Origin: a virus | DNA length: 31,882 nucleotides | Direction: 5' to 3' (one strand) | IMG/VR virus record: IMGVR_UViG_3300020421_000087 | Coordinates: 1-31,882 of that record | Shown: positions 1-5,285 of the stretch, in pieces | How the letters are laid out: each line of letters begins with the position of its first letter | Numbering within the stretch: the first letter of the stretch is position 1 | Position numbers and translations under genes: made by a program | The notes under the pieces: generated by a model | Databases searched by the model: none | Told to the model about the DNA's origin: nothing | Seen by the model: only the letters and a program-made list of their open reading frames with translations

Positions 1-56
1 ATGAGTGTAGTATCTTCTGAGTAGAAGGTGACTCGATTGTGGCAGTGATTTGGCAT
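1..56 (-). CDS. Api92-like phage protein, N-terminal fragment
   Basis: This reading frame starts at base 56 on the minus strand and is still open at the left edge, so only 18 codons are visible. The peptide begins MPNHCHNRVTF, which matches the usual beginning of the Api92-like (DUF1281) phage family, MPNxCxNxVxI. The function of that family is unknown. A TATACT -10 box lies at 85-80 on the same strand, giving a leader of about 17 bases. It is the third leftward gene and has its own promoter. The family call rests on one short motif. Confidence 0.5.
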   Translation of the reverse strand, partial: MPNHCHNRVTFYSEDTTL

Positions 57-79
57 AAATGCTGTATTGAATTAATTTA

Positions 80-99
80 AGTATAGCGAATAATCGCTA
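80..99 (-). promoter_or_regulatory. Leftward promoter with inverted repeat over the -10
   Basis: On the minus strand a TATACT box (85-80) is overlapped by a perfect 6-bp inverted repeat, TAGCGA at 84-89 and TCGCTA at 94-99, with a 4-base loop. There is no recognisable -35. It could also act as a weak terminator for the gene ending at 121. Confidence 0.45.
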
Positions 100-120
100 G
101 GAATGATAGTGCAAATGATA

Positions 121-300
121 CTAGAGGTAGTTCGTTCTATACGATCCTACTACCTCGTTTAGCATCTTGTCGAACTCGTCTCTGTCGTAGTCGTTTCTCT
201 CTTCTATGTCCATTTCATAGGCAAGCATAACAGACTCGATAAGCATATCAACTTGGTTATCTGTGAGTTTAAATACTCTCATTTTAAGATCAAGGGTCAT
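121..300 (-). CDS. Small acidic phage protein, unknown function
   Basis: This encodes 59 residues on the minus strand, rich in Asp and Glu, with a predicted helical pattern (KLTDNQVDMLIESVML near the N-terminus). The start codon overlaps the stop of the upstream gene as ATGA (bases 300-297), which suggests translational coupling. A second in-frame Met at codon 7 is an alternative start. There is no recognisable domain. It forms a two-gene leftward unit with 297-473. Confidence 0.6.
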   Translation of the reverse strand: MTLDLKMRVFKLTDNQVDMLIESVMLAYEMDIEERNDYDRDEFDKMLNEVVGSYRTNYL

Positions 301-473
301 TGTATCATGCCCTCGAACTTATCTCTTGCTAGTCTGTCTAATGCTATTTGAACACCTAAGTGATTCTCTATAGTAGCGAACATCTCAGCAGTAAGTTTGT
401 TTGCTGTGCAGAAATCCTCTACCGCTTCATCGAAGCATTGCTCTAGTAGTAGTTCGTTTTGTAGGCAACTCAT
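297..473 (-). CDS. Small helical phage protein, unknown function
   Basis: This encodes 58 residues starting MSCLQNELLLEQCFDEAV. It looks all-helical, with alternating acidic and hydrophobic residues. A strong Shine-Dalgarno AAGGAGA (487-481) sits 7 bases before the ATG, and a TATAAT box (508-503, minus strand) lies upstream. Both support real expression. It overlaps the next leftward gene by four bases (ATGA). I do not recognise the family. Confidence 0.65.
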   Translation of the reverse strand: MSCLQNELLLEQCFDEAVEDFCTANKLTAEMFATIENHLGVQIALDRLARDKFEGMIQ

Positions 474-480
474 GTTTGGT

Positions 481-508
481 TCTCCTTGTTTGTTATATTA
501 ATATTATA
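481..508 (-). promoter_or_regulatory. Leftward promoter -10 and ribosome binding site
   Basis: TATAAT on the minus strand at 508-503, followed by AAGGAGA at 487-481 and then ATG at 473. No clear -35 is seen 16-18 bases upstream. Confidence 0.55.
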
Positions 509-528
509 CTGCCTATGAACGACATATG

Positions 529-579
529 GGGTGATAGTGGACACTAATAAAAGTGTCACACACAGGATAGATATCACCC
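529..579. repeat. Nested inverted repeat between divergent promoters
   Basis: The outer arms GGGTGATA (529-536) and TATCACCC (572-579) are perfect 8-bp complements. Inside them GACACT (540-545) and AGTGTC (552-557) form a second perfect pair. The structure lies between the leftward -10 (508-503) and the rightward -10 (590-595), so an operator or RNA hairpin role is possible. Confidence 0.5.
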
Positions 580-589
580 GCTGCCGATG

Positions 590-595
590 TATGAT
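590..595 (+). promoter_or_regulatory. Rightward -10 box TATGAT
   Basis: TATGAT lies 23 bases before the ATG at 619. The -35 is unclear. It faces the leftward promoter at 503-508 across the nested inverted repeat. Confidence 0.4.
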
Positions 596-618
596 AGTGT
601 ATATACGAAGTTCTCACT

Positions 619-921
619 ATGATGCAAACTCATTCAATCACCCTAGGAATGAATATCCCTAATGCGGGTAAAGTCACCAACCAAATGTGGATCGACTTCT
701 TAAACAGTAAGGTCCTTGCTGCTCTAGACTATGCAACTATCACCGACTCAATCGGCATATACAAAGGCACCCTAGAGAAAAGCAAAACAATTTCAGTTAC
801 CACGGATGACACCGCTGCAGTGGATGCACTTCTAGAAGTGGGTGATGCATACAAGAAAGCATTTAATCAGGATGCTATAATGTATAGTGTCACCGCTGTC
901 CCCATACTACAATTTACATGA
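619..921 (+). CDS. DUF3574-like small protein
   Basis: This encodes 100 residues. The central and C-terminal pattern resembles DUF3574 proteins: a Val-Thr turn followed by W..F at about 19-28, a short strand with G near 46-51, then ESK-like 'EKSKTISV' at 53-60, and the closing 'AYKKAFNQDAIMYS' at 77-90, which fits the family's Y...F.Q.sV ending. The role of DUF3574 is unknown. The start could be either of two adjacent ATGs (619 or 622). It overlaps the next small frame by ATGA at 918-921. The family call comes from pattern memory, not a search. Confidence 0.6.
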   Translation: MMQTHSITLGMNIPNAGKVTNQMWIDFLNSKVLAALDYATITDSIGIYKGTLEKSKTISVTTDDTAAVDALLEVGDAYKKAFNQDAIMYSVTAVPILQFT

Positions 922-998
922 CAGACAACATCTCAATTAAGGAAATCATCCGCCTTGTTGCCCTATTCTTCACTACACTATTTGACATCCGAGCGTAG
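918..998 (+). CDS. Putative 26-residue hydrophobic peptide
   Basis: A short frame starts at the ATGA overlap with the preceding gene. Its middle, IIRLVALFFTTLF, is strongly hydrophobic and could be a short membrane-inserting helix, with charged residues on both sides. The four-base overlap favours translational coupling. The length alone does not prove coding. No family is recognised. Confidence 0.4.
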   Translation: MTDNISIKEIIRLVALFFTTLFDIRA

Positions 999-1024
999 TC
1001 TTCCCGCTGCGAAGCAGCTGACTA
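996..1024. repeat. Hairpin after the 619-998 gene pair
   Basis: Perfect GCTGC-GAA-GCAGC stem-loop at 1006-1018, flanked by outer arms TAGTC (996-1000) and GACTA (1020-1024). It begins in the stop codon of the small peptide. There is no T-run after it, so it is not a classical intrinsic terminator. Confidence 0.4.
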
Positions 1025-1062
1025 GTCATGATCAATAAACGTTAAGTTGTATCATTTGATCC

Positions 1063-1090
1063 TTTACGTATACGTGTAATCCTCTATAAT
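1063..1090 (+). promoter_or_regulatory. Promoter for the 1097 gene, possibly leaderless
   Basis: TTTACG (1063-1068), a 16-base spacer and TATAAT (1085-1090). A perfect 10-bp palindrome ACGTATACGT (1066-1075) overlaps the -35. Usual spacing puts transcription start at about 1096-1098, on the ATG itself. Confidence 0.55.
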
Positions 1091-1096
1091 AGAGAC

Positions 1097-1288
1097 ATGA
1101 AACAAACCACTACGAGTTCTATGTTCAACAAAGATTTAACACCAATGTTCGATGGTCGCGTTCTAATGAATGAGTCCGCTATGAAAGATCCCGTGCTTAT
1201 GGCAGTATTGCACGATATGGCAAAGCGAGACTTTGAACCACTTGAGCACCCGACTGGTGGCACTCTATGGATTAGCGATAGGCACTAA
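1097..1288 (+). CDS. Small phage protein, unknown function
   Basis: This encodes 63 residues with a polar N-terminus and a middle section with a likely helix (DPVLMAVLHDMAKRDFEPL). There is no recognisable domain and no Shine-Dalgarno. The TATAAT box is so close that the mRNA may start at the ATG. A dedicated promoter and an ORF compatible with the neighbouring small-gene pattern support it. Confidence 0.6.
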   Translation: MKQTTTSSMFNKDLTPMFDGRVLMNESAMKDPVLMAVLHDMAKRDFEPLEHPTGGTLWISDRH

Positions 1289-1323
1289 TCCATATGTTAC
1301 ACTTTATTAACATACACACTTCC

Positions 1324-1355
1324 AACCTCATAAACGCACTTGATGAGGTTATAAT
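1324..1355 (+). promoter_or_regulatory. Inverted-repeat/-10 module before the 1390 gene
   Basis: Perfect 8-bp arms AACCTCAT (1324-1331) and ATGAGGTT (1343-1350) end exactly on the first base of TATAAT (1350-1355). The hairpin occupies the place of a -35, and no TTGACA-like hexamer is seen. Confidence 0.6.
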
Positions 1356-1389
1356 AAGTATATACAAACAATTCACACCACAGAGCAAC

Positions 1390-1578
1390 ATGACTACTTG
1401 GGCAATCCAACCTTCAGACTACGGAAACGAAGTCAAGATCTGGGCAGACGTATTTGACGGATCACACTTTGCAGATGCTAAACGCCATGCAGAGAGACAG
1501 GCAGAATTGCTTGAGAGACCTATCACAATATGGAAAGTCGGCACAGTATCCGAGTTCAAGTGGATGGAGGTTAAGTAA
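1390..1578 (+). CDS. Small phage protein, unknown function
   Basis: This encodes 62 residues beginning MTTWAIQPSDYGNEVKIWAD. The frame is open further upstream to an ATG at 1294, but the TATAAT box at 1350-1355 lies inside that extension, so the start at 1390 with a leader of about 28 bases is preferred. The protein is compact with a central helix (FADAKRHAERQAELLE) between likely strands. The stop overlaps the next start as TAATG (1576-1580). Confidence 0.6.
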   Translation: MTTWAIQPSDYGNEVKIWADVFDGSHFADAKRHAERQAELLERPITIWKVGTVSEFKWMEVK

Positions 1579-1805
1579 TGGATCGTTACTGGAACATTTG
1601 CTCATTCTTAAATGATGAAGAAGTTCATAAGGTCTGGAACATCATAGATGATGCTCTAGACCGTAAGGGATGGGTAGGCACTGCAGATGATGCCGAACTA
1701 TCAATAAGGTTATATGATCCTAATCTCAAACAGAACATAGATGCTTCAACATCATACGAACCCGAACCGTTTGAAGTAGATCACCCCTACTTCTACGAAG
1801 CGTAA
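1578..1805 (+). CDS. Small acidic phage protein, unknown function
   Basis: This encodes 75 residues, acidic, with aromatic residues at both ends (MDRYWN and HPYFYEA). GGAGG at 1565-1569 lies 8 bases before the ATG and serves as Shine-Dalgarno inside the upstream gene. The start overlaps the previous stop by one base, so the two genes are one operon under the 1350 promoter. No family is recognised. Confidence 0.65.
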   Translation: MDRYWNICSFLNDEEVHKVWNIIDDALDRKGWVGTADDAELSIRLYDPNLKQNIDASTSYEPEPFEVDHPYFYEA

Positions 1806-1811
1806 CATTTG

Positions 1812-1865
1812 ATAGCGTGGCGTGTATCTCGCGTATTGCCAATTACTATAAGTCCACGCTATAAT
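1812..1865 (+). promoter_or_regulatory. Promoter with long-range inverted repeat before the 1892 gene
   Basis: TTGCCA (1836-1841), an 18-base spacer and TATAAT (1860-1865) form a near-consensus sigma-70 promoter. The 9-bp arms ATAGCGTGG (1812-1820) and CCACGCTAT (1854-1862) enclose it and overlap the -10. Confidence 0.65.
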
Positions 1866-1891
1866 ATAAACATACAACGAAACACCCAAAC

Positions 1892-2494
1892 ATGGAAGTT
1901 CAAGCACACGGTAACTACTACGAAGATCTTAAGACTAGACAGATCACTGGATTGTCTAAGGTAGACTATGACGCATTAAAAGAAAATGGTTATACGTCAG
2001 GCATGGATATTATGAAAGGACTTCTTTCTATATCTGACTACAGCATTAAGACTGCTAAGGGTAATAGAGTAGACTGTGGCGACGTGCTACGTCGTAGGCA
2101 GGAATTCGACTATAACCTAGTTGTTGGTGTATATGAGCAGTGCGGGGATAATAAGGTATTCCATACTGAGTATACTTTCTACATCAGACCAGAGCATGAA
2201 CGCAAACTATGGGGAAAGATGAATTACAACCAACTTGCAGAGTATGTAACCTATATCAAGAACATACCCGCAGGAAAGCAAGCACAGCAGGAAACTAAAA
2301 CAGAAAGAATGGTCTTAAAGAACTGCATCTCAGACAATGACGCATTAGTTAAGATCCACCCAAAGGTAGACAGTAAGAACCAGAGACGTGTTCAATGTTC
2401 AGTTAAGATCTCAGAACTAATGAATGCTGACATACCATATACAAAACGACTTATAAGAGAGACCGTTTTCAGCCCGAGCAGACAGTTCAATTAG
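1892..2494 (+). CDS. Hypothetical protein, 200 residues
   Basis: A soluble, mixed-charge protein with no signal peptide or membrane segment. The N-terminal third is rich in Tyr, Lys and Asp; a central 'VDCGDVLRRRQEFDYNLVV' segment is followed by likely beta strands (KVFHTEYTFYI), a helical stretch (NYNQLAEYVTYIKNI), and a basic C-terminal part (KVDSKNQRRVQCSVKI). I do not recognise the family and assign no function. It is transcribed from its own near-consensus promoter and is the largest gene of the left region. The start is the first ATG after the promoter (leader about 20 bases). Confidence 0.75.
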   Translation: MEVQAHGNYYEDLKTRQITGLSKVDYDALKENGYTSGMDIMKGLLSISDYSIKTAKGNRVDCGDVLRRRQEFDYNLVVGVYEQCGDNKVFHTEYTFYIRPEHERKLWGKMNYNQLAEYVTYIKNIPAGKQAQQETKTERMVLKNCISDNDALVKIHPKVDSKNQRRVQCSVKISELMNADIPYTKRLIRETVFSPSRQFN

Positions 2495-2505
2495 TGGCAC
2501 AACAA

Positions 2506-2536
2506 CCCTAGCATTAACCGTGCTAGGGATTATAAT
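2506..2536 (+). promoter_or_regulatory. Inverted-repeat/-10 module before the 2564 gene
   Basis: Perfect 8-bp hairpin CCCTAGCA (2506-2513), 7-base loop, TGCTAGGG (2521-2528), then TATAAT at 2531-2536. The hairpin takes the -35 position and starts 11 bases after the upstream stop, so it may also terminate upstream transcripts. Confidence 0.6.
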
Positions 2537-2563
2537 AGTAGTAACAAAACAATTAAAGCAAAC

Positions 2564-2833
2564 ATGACTTTAACTCTTCAGCAAGAACTAAACACAGAAG
2601 ATCCAAAGACCGATTACAACGGTTGGGCAGACTGGACTACTTGGAACTGTGCCTTATGGATTAACAACGATGAGACACTTTACCATATAGCAAGCAGATG
2701 CGAGGACGCATTCGACTTCATCATAGAAATGCAAGAATACAACATGCTAAAAACTCCAGACGGTGCAGCATGGACAATGGCAGACTATGACGAGTTAAGC
2801 GAGTTAATTCAAGAGATAGAAAGACAATATTAA
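2564..2833 (+). CDS. NGW/TWN-motif small phage protein
   Basis: This encodes 89 residues, acidic. The segment at about 18-34 ([17 protein letters not shown]) matches a widespread small phage and plasmid family recognised by NGW.NW.TWN..LW..N. The function of that family is not known to me. The rest is helical and rich in Glu and Asp. It has its own promoter module (2506-2536) and a leader of about 20 bases. The family link is from the motif only. Confidence 0.7.
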   Translation: MTLTLQQELNTEDPKTDYNGWADWTTWNCALWINNDETLYHIASRCEDAFDFIIEMQEYNMLKTPDGAAWTMADYDELSELIQEIERQY

Positions 2834-2848
2834 CGATTGTTACAGTAT

Positions 2849-2888
2849 GGGGGGTTTATCCTCCCCCTACCCATATAGGGGTTATAAT
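2849..2888 (+). promoter_or_regulatory. G/C-rich alternative hairpins and -10 before the 2923 gene
   Basis: GGGGGG (2849-2854) can pair with CCCCC (2863-2867), or CCCCTA (2864-2869) can pair with TAGGGG (2876-2881). The two folds exclude each other. TATAAT (2883-2888) follows one base after the second arm. No -35 is seen. Confidence 0.55.
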
Positions 2889-2922
2889 AAGGATAACAAG
2901 CAATTACATCACATTTTAGATT

Positions 2923-3117
2923 ATGCAAATTCAAAGATTTATCGAAGTTCCAAATACAAACATTCAAGAACCAGTTCTCTCTCACCAGTTCGCAGATGAA
3001 CTATGCTTAAGCATTTCCGAGGACTACGGTTATGCAGAGGTCGTCTGGTATGCTCTCAACGGAAAGCGAGTAGTCGAGGGTTGCTATGGCGACCTCGGTG
3101 CAGTGGGGGTTATATAA
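2923..3117 (+). CDS. Small phage protein, unknown function
   Basis: This encodes 64 residues beginning MQIQRFIEVPNTNIQEPVLS. The composition suggests a small alpha/beta fold, and the end is glycine rich. The promoter at 2883 gives a leader of about 28 bases. The stop overlaps the next start as TAATG (3115-3119). No family is recognised. Confidence 0.6.
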   Translation: MQIQRFIEVPNTNIQEPVLSHQFADELCLSISEDYGYAEVVWYALNGKRVVEGCYGDLGAVGVI

Positions 3118-3329
3118 TGGATACTCTAACCACGGGGTTATATAGGGATATAGTATATACTGAGTATATGCTAGAGCATGACCTAACATATGACGAGATG
3201 ATGAGCAAAGTTCATGTTGATGAGATGCTCAAGCGTGTGGCACACATGGAGTGGCAGGATGAGCAGAGGTCAGCATGGATGGCAGGAGAGAAACCACAGT
3301 TTGTAGTTCCTGACGACTGCCCATTCTAG
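3117..3329 (+). CDS. Small Met-rich acidic protein, unknown function
   Basis: This encodes 70 residues. The same frame is open back to an ATG at 3003, but that part lies wholly over the preceding gene; the TAATG overlap at 3115-3119 points to 3117 as the start. The protein is largely helical, with repeated Met, Glu and Asp (YDEMMSKVHVDEMLKRVAHM), and ends VVPDDCPF. No domain is recognised. Confidence 0.55.
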   Translation: MDTLTTGLYRDIVYTEYMLEHDLTYDEMMSKVHVDEMLKRVAHMEWQDEQRSAWMAGEKPQFVVPDDCPF

Positions 3330-3602
3330 GCAGCGTGGCAAACCTGATGTAGGTAGCACTGAAACAGAGTGATAGTAATCCCTCGTCTAAATGTAAGACC
3401 ACATGAACTGGATCGCATAAGACTTTCAAGGTGAGCGATGCACTGCTCTTTAAGTCGAACTTAAGCAGCGATCCAGTCCCTAACCCAGTTCGCGGGCGGG
3501 GGGGCGTTTTAAAGGAGTCCCATAGAGCTAATCTATAAAGTCTTGCATCCGCGAGCGAGATATAAAATATAAAATTTTTTCAAAATATTTTCTGAGGTAA
3601 AA
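3330..3602 (+). other. Non-coding region with a structured segment
   Basis: No convincing gene is seen in these 273 bases. Perfect 10-bp complements ACTGGATCGC (3407-3416) and GCGATCCAGT (3468-3477) enclose a second hairpin, in which CTGC and TTAAGT pair across a CGA loop with ACTTAA and GCAG, leaving a three-base bulge. The 71-base unit looks like a folded RNA but does not have tRNA arm lengths. It is followed by a G-rich run near 3491-3505 and then A/T-rich promoter DNA. Confidence 0.5.
3561..3597 (+). promoter_or_regulatory. Tandem -10-like boxes and RBS for the PPTase gene
   Basis: TATAAAAT occurs at 3561-3568 and again at 3568-3575, followed by an A/T-rich leader and GAGG (3594-3597), five bases before the ATG at 3603. 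No strong -35 is seen. Confidence 0.45.
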
Positions 3603-4094
3603 ATGCCCCCTTTGATTTTTCACAACGATGACACACATGTATATCTGTTCAGTAATATAGATGAACCTAACCATCCCTCTGGTGGCATGATAAGATGTGC
3701 CATGAGAGAATTTCTGAGTAGTCGGGTATTAGACTGTAAGGAACCTATAACGATGCATTGGAATAAATCGGACAGTCATATCTTTAGCGTCGTTGCTGTC
3801 TCTACAAAGCAAGTCGGTATTGATATCGAATATATGAAAGAACGTCCCTATGAGAAGATCTCCAAGAGATACTTCCACGAGTGGGAACACACTGATGACA
3901 AGGATATCTTCTACGATCTCTGGACTAGGAAAGAAGCATTCACTAAGCATAAGAAAGGAAAGATAGCAGAGAACATGAGAGAGTTAATGTATACACCAAC
4001 AAAAGGTGGTGGAAGACGTATAGAGAAGTATACTGACAGGTTTACACAGTTAATGAACTTACCTCCCAACACTATGGGATACCTTTATCAATAA
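3603..4094 (+). CDS. 4'-phosphopantetheinyl transferase, Sfp/HetI type
   Basis: This enzyme family moves the 4'-phosphopantetheine arm from coenzyme A to a serine of acyl, aryl or peptidyl carrier proteins. In the 163 residues the family signatures appear in order: an N-terminal SDSH at 56-59 in place of the usual N-x-SH(S); VGIDIE at 71-76, giving the Mg-binding Asp74 and Glu76; an R-Y-F segment at 89-91; and W-T-R-K-E-A-F-T-K at 107-115, giving catalytic Glu111 and Lys115 in the W..KEA..K motif. It is shorter than Sfp (about 224 residues), mainly at the N-terminus. The protein is basic and cytosolic. GAGG at 3594-3597 supports the start. No carrier protein is seen nearby, so the target is probably a host protein; that is inference. 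Confidence 0.82.
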   Translation: MPPLIFHNDDTHVYLFSNIDEPNHPSGGMIRCAMREFLSSRVLDCKEPITMHWNKSDSHIFSVVAVSTKQVGIDIEYMKERPYEKISKRYFHEWEHTDDKDIFYDLWTRKEAFTKHKKGKIAENMRELMYTPTKGGGRRIEKYTDRFTQLMNLPPNTMGYLYQ

Positions 4095-4103
4095 CTGTGA
4101 ACG

Positions 4104-4142
4104 TTGACAAATGTTAGGAATTGGTGATATAATAAATATCAC
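4104..4142 (+). promoter_or_regulatory. Consensus sigma-70 promoter with -10 inside an inverted repeat
   Basis: TTGACA (4104-4109), an 18-base spacer and TATAAT (4128-4133) are both perfect hexamers. The -10 lies in a perfect inverted repeat, GTGATAT (4124-4130) and ATATCAC (4136-4142). Confidence 0.8.
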
Positions 4143-4167
4143 AAGTTGACCTCTTCTTCACCGACCT

Positions 4168-4365
4168 ATGATCCGCCTCGACGAACGGTTCTCCACTTAC
4201 CTAAATGGAACCAAAACATTTCTTATAGACAATGTAAGACAAAAAGTAAGAGCGTATGGGTATAGGTGTGATGGTTCTAGTATCATTGGTTACTATGTCA
4301 TCACGGATGATTGGAGATTGAACTATGATAATAATGAACAATTAGTATTCAAGGAGGAAATTTAA
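4168..4365 (+). CDS. Small phage protein, unknown function
   Basis: This encodes 65 residues, with alternating charged and aromatic positions (YYVITDDWRLNYDNNEQLVF) that suggest a small beta fold. It is driven by the consensus promoter at 4104-4133 (leader about 28 bases). The stop overlaps the next gene's start by one base, and AAGGAGG within its end serves the next gene. No family is recognised. Confidence 0.65.
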   Translation: MIRLDERFSTYLNGTKTFLIDNVRQKVRAYGYRCDGSSIIGYYVITDDWRLNYDNNEQLVFKEEI

Positions 4366-4631
4366 TGTCAGGCGACTACTTCACACATGTTGATAGAGAT
4401 GTCAGAGATAGGTATGAAGAGTTACTTTTGAGGCACTCTGCAGCGTGGAAAGCAATAGACAAGCTGACAGAAAAAGTAGGAGAGTTAGAATCTAAACTGT
4501 CCAACTATAATCTTTATATGAAGAGATCTGATGATCACAAGTATGAGAAACTTGTTGATGTTGTTTGTGACCACGATAAATGCATTACCCAACTTATAGA
4601 AAGGACTAGCGATGGTGATGTCAATTGGTAG
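4365..4631 (+). CDS. Coiled-coil-like small protein
   Basis: This encodes 88 residues, mostly helical, with a heptad-like stretch at about 27-48 (WKAIDKLTEKVGELESKLSN). A strong Shine-Dalgarno AAGGAGG (4351-4357) lies seven bases before the ATG. It is in one operon with 4168-4365 by a TAATG overlap. It contains two Cys and several His in the last third (VVCDHDKC), a possible metal site, although that is only a residue pattern. Function unknown. Confidence 0.7.
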   Translation: MSGDYFTHVDRDVRDRYEELLLRHSAAWKAIDKLTEKVGELESKLSNYNLYMKRSDDHKYEKLVDVVCDHDKCITQLIERTSDGDVNW

Positions 4632-4747
4632 ATACTGAGACACTACTACGAATATACTTACAGGTAACTAAGAAACCAGTTCCAGTTCGCTTGAAGTATA
4701 AGTATCCACCGATGCGTAAGGCACATACTGTTGGAACCTTTGGGTAA
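4625..4747 (+). CDS. Possible 40-residue frame with TTG start
   Basis: An open frame overlaps the end of the preceding gene by seven bases and could start at TTG 4625. The product is basic and aromatic (RLKYKYPPMRKAHTVGTFG at the C-terminus) and looks more protein-like than random sequence. There is no clear Shine-Dalgarno, so it would depend on termination-reinitiation at the TAG at 4629-4631. No slippery heptamer is visible. Weak call. Confidence 0.3.
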   Translation: MVDTETLLRIYLQVTKKPVPVRLKYKYPPMRKAHTVGTFG

Positions 4748-4765
4748 AAAATCGCGTCGTATATC

Positions 4766-4773
4766 TCTAAATA
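4766..4773 (+). promoter_or_regulatory. T4-like late promoter core TCTAAATA
   Basis: CTAAATA matches the late promoter core reported for cyanophages and is close to T4 TATAAATA. It lies 15 bases before the ATG at 4789, at the start of the late structural operon, and marks the change from the sigma-70-like promoters to its left. Confidence 0.55.
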
Positions 4774-4788
4774 ATTAAAAAGATTATC

Positions 4789-4995
4789 ATGGAGAATTTG
4801 CAAGGAGAGTTCATTATCAAAGAAGGGGGAGAAATCCTTACGTTTGATAGATGTGGAGACCTACCAGATGAGTTTGACCATTTGATTAAGTTTGCTCCTG
4901 TATCGCCAGAACCGCCTCATACTGAGGAGGAACATAACGAGATGAGCAAGTATACACAATACTTACAGGAACTAGTATCAAGAGAGAGGAAGTAA
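4789..4995 (+). CDS. Small acidic protein upstream of the PAAR tip
   Basis: This encodes 68 residues with an acidic middle part (FAPVSPEPPHTEEEHNEMSK) and a helical C-terminus (YTQYLQELVSRERK). It lies directly before the PAAR gene with a TAATG overlap (4993-4997), and begins the late baseplate operon. It may be a small virion or assembly factor; that is inferred from position only. No Shine-Dalgarno is seen. Confidence 0.65.
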   Translation: MENLQGEFIIKEGGEILTFDRCGDLPDEFDHLIKFAPVSPEPPHTEEEHNEMSKYTQYLQELVSRERK

Positions 4996-5285
4996 TGCCC
5001 GCAGTCACACGTAAAGGAGATGCAGATGTCACTCATTGTTCTGGTATGACCAGACAAGGGGCAAGCACTAATGTATTCGTAAACGGTATAGGAGTCTCTC
5101 GTCAGGGAGATAATAATACTGGACACCTATTGCCAGGTTCACCTTGTCCTGGCCACTCTGCTCCTATAGCAACAGGTAGCACAAGTGTATTTGTCAATGG
5201 TAAAGGATGTGGTAGAGTAGGAGATGGCATCAGTGGATGCACATCAGTTGCTGAAGGTTCAGAAGACGTATTTGCAGGAGGATAG
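4995..5285 (+). CDS. PAAR-motif spike tip protein (T4 gp5.4-like)
   Basis: PAAR proteins form the sharp cone at the end of the tail spike and bind a zinc ion at the tip. The 96 residues start MPAVTRKGD, as usual for the family, and show two repeats of S-T-x-V-F-V-N-G (positions 24-31 and 62-69) plus G-x-G-x-x-R-x-G-D (31-39 and 71-77). His14, His44, His54, Cys15, Cys51, Cys72 and Cys82 are candidates for the zinc site. The length is typical. GAGAGGAAG just before the ATG is a plausible binding site. It is followed after one base by a small basic gene, then gp25. Confidence 0.88.
   Translation: MPAVTRKGDADVTHCSGMTRQGASTNVFVNGIGVSRQGDNNTGHLLPGSPCPGHSAPIATGSTSVFVNGKGCGRVGDGISGCTSVAEGSEDVFAGG

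Noticed and set aside
996-1024. Intrinsic terminator
   Set aside because: The stem is good, but no run of T follows; it is kept only as a hairpin.
1294-1389. Upstream extension of the 1390 gene to the ATG at 1294
   Set aside because: The TATAAT box and the inverted repeat at 1324-1355 lie inside this extension, so a transcript from that promoter cannot encode it.
3003-3116. Upstream extension of the 3117 gene
   Set aside because: It overlaps the previous gene over its whole length, while a TAATG junction gives a natural start at 3117.
3229-3429. Leftward open frame of 66 codons
   Set aside because: It lies mostly opposite a rightward gene and crosses into the structured non-coding region; no promoter, ribosome site or family pattern was seen.
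3407-3477. A tRNA gene
   Set aside because: The length fits, but the closing stem has 10 pairs, the inner arm has a three-base bulge and a three-base loop, and no anticodon arm or CCA-proximal T-loop consensus is present.
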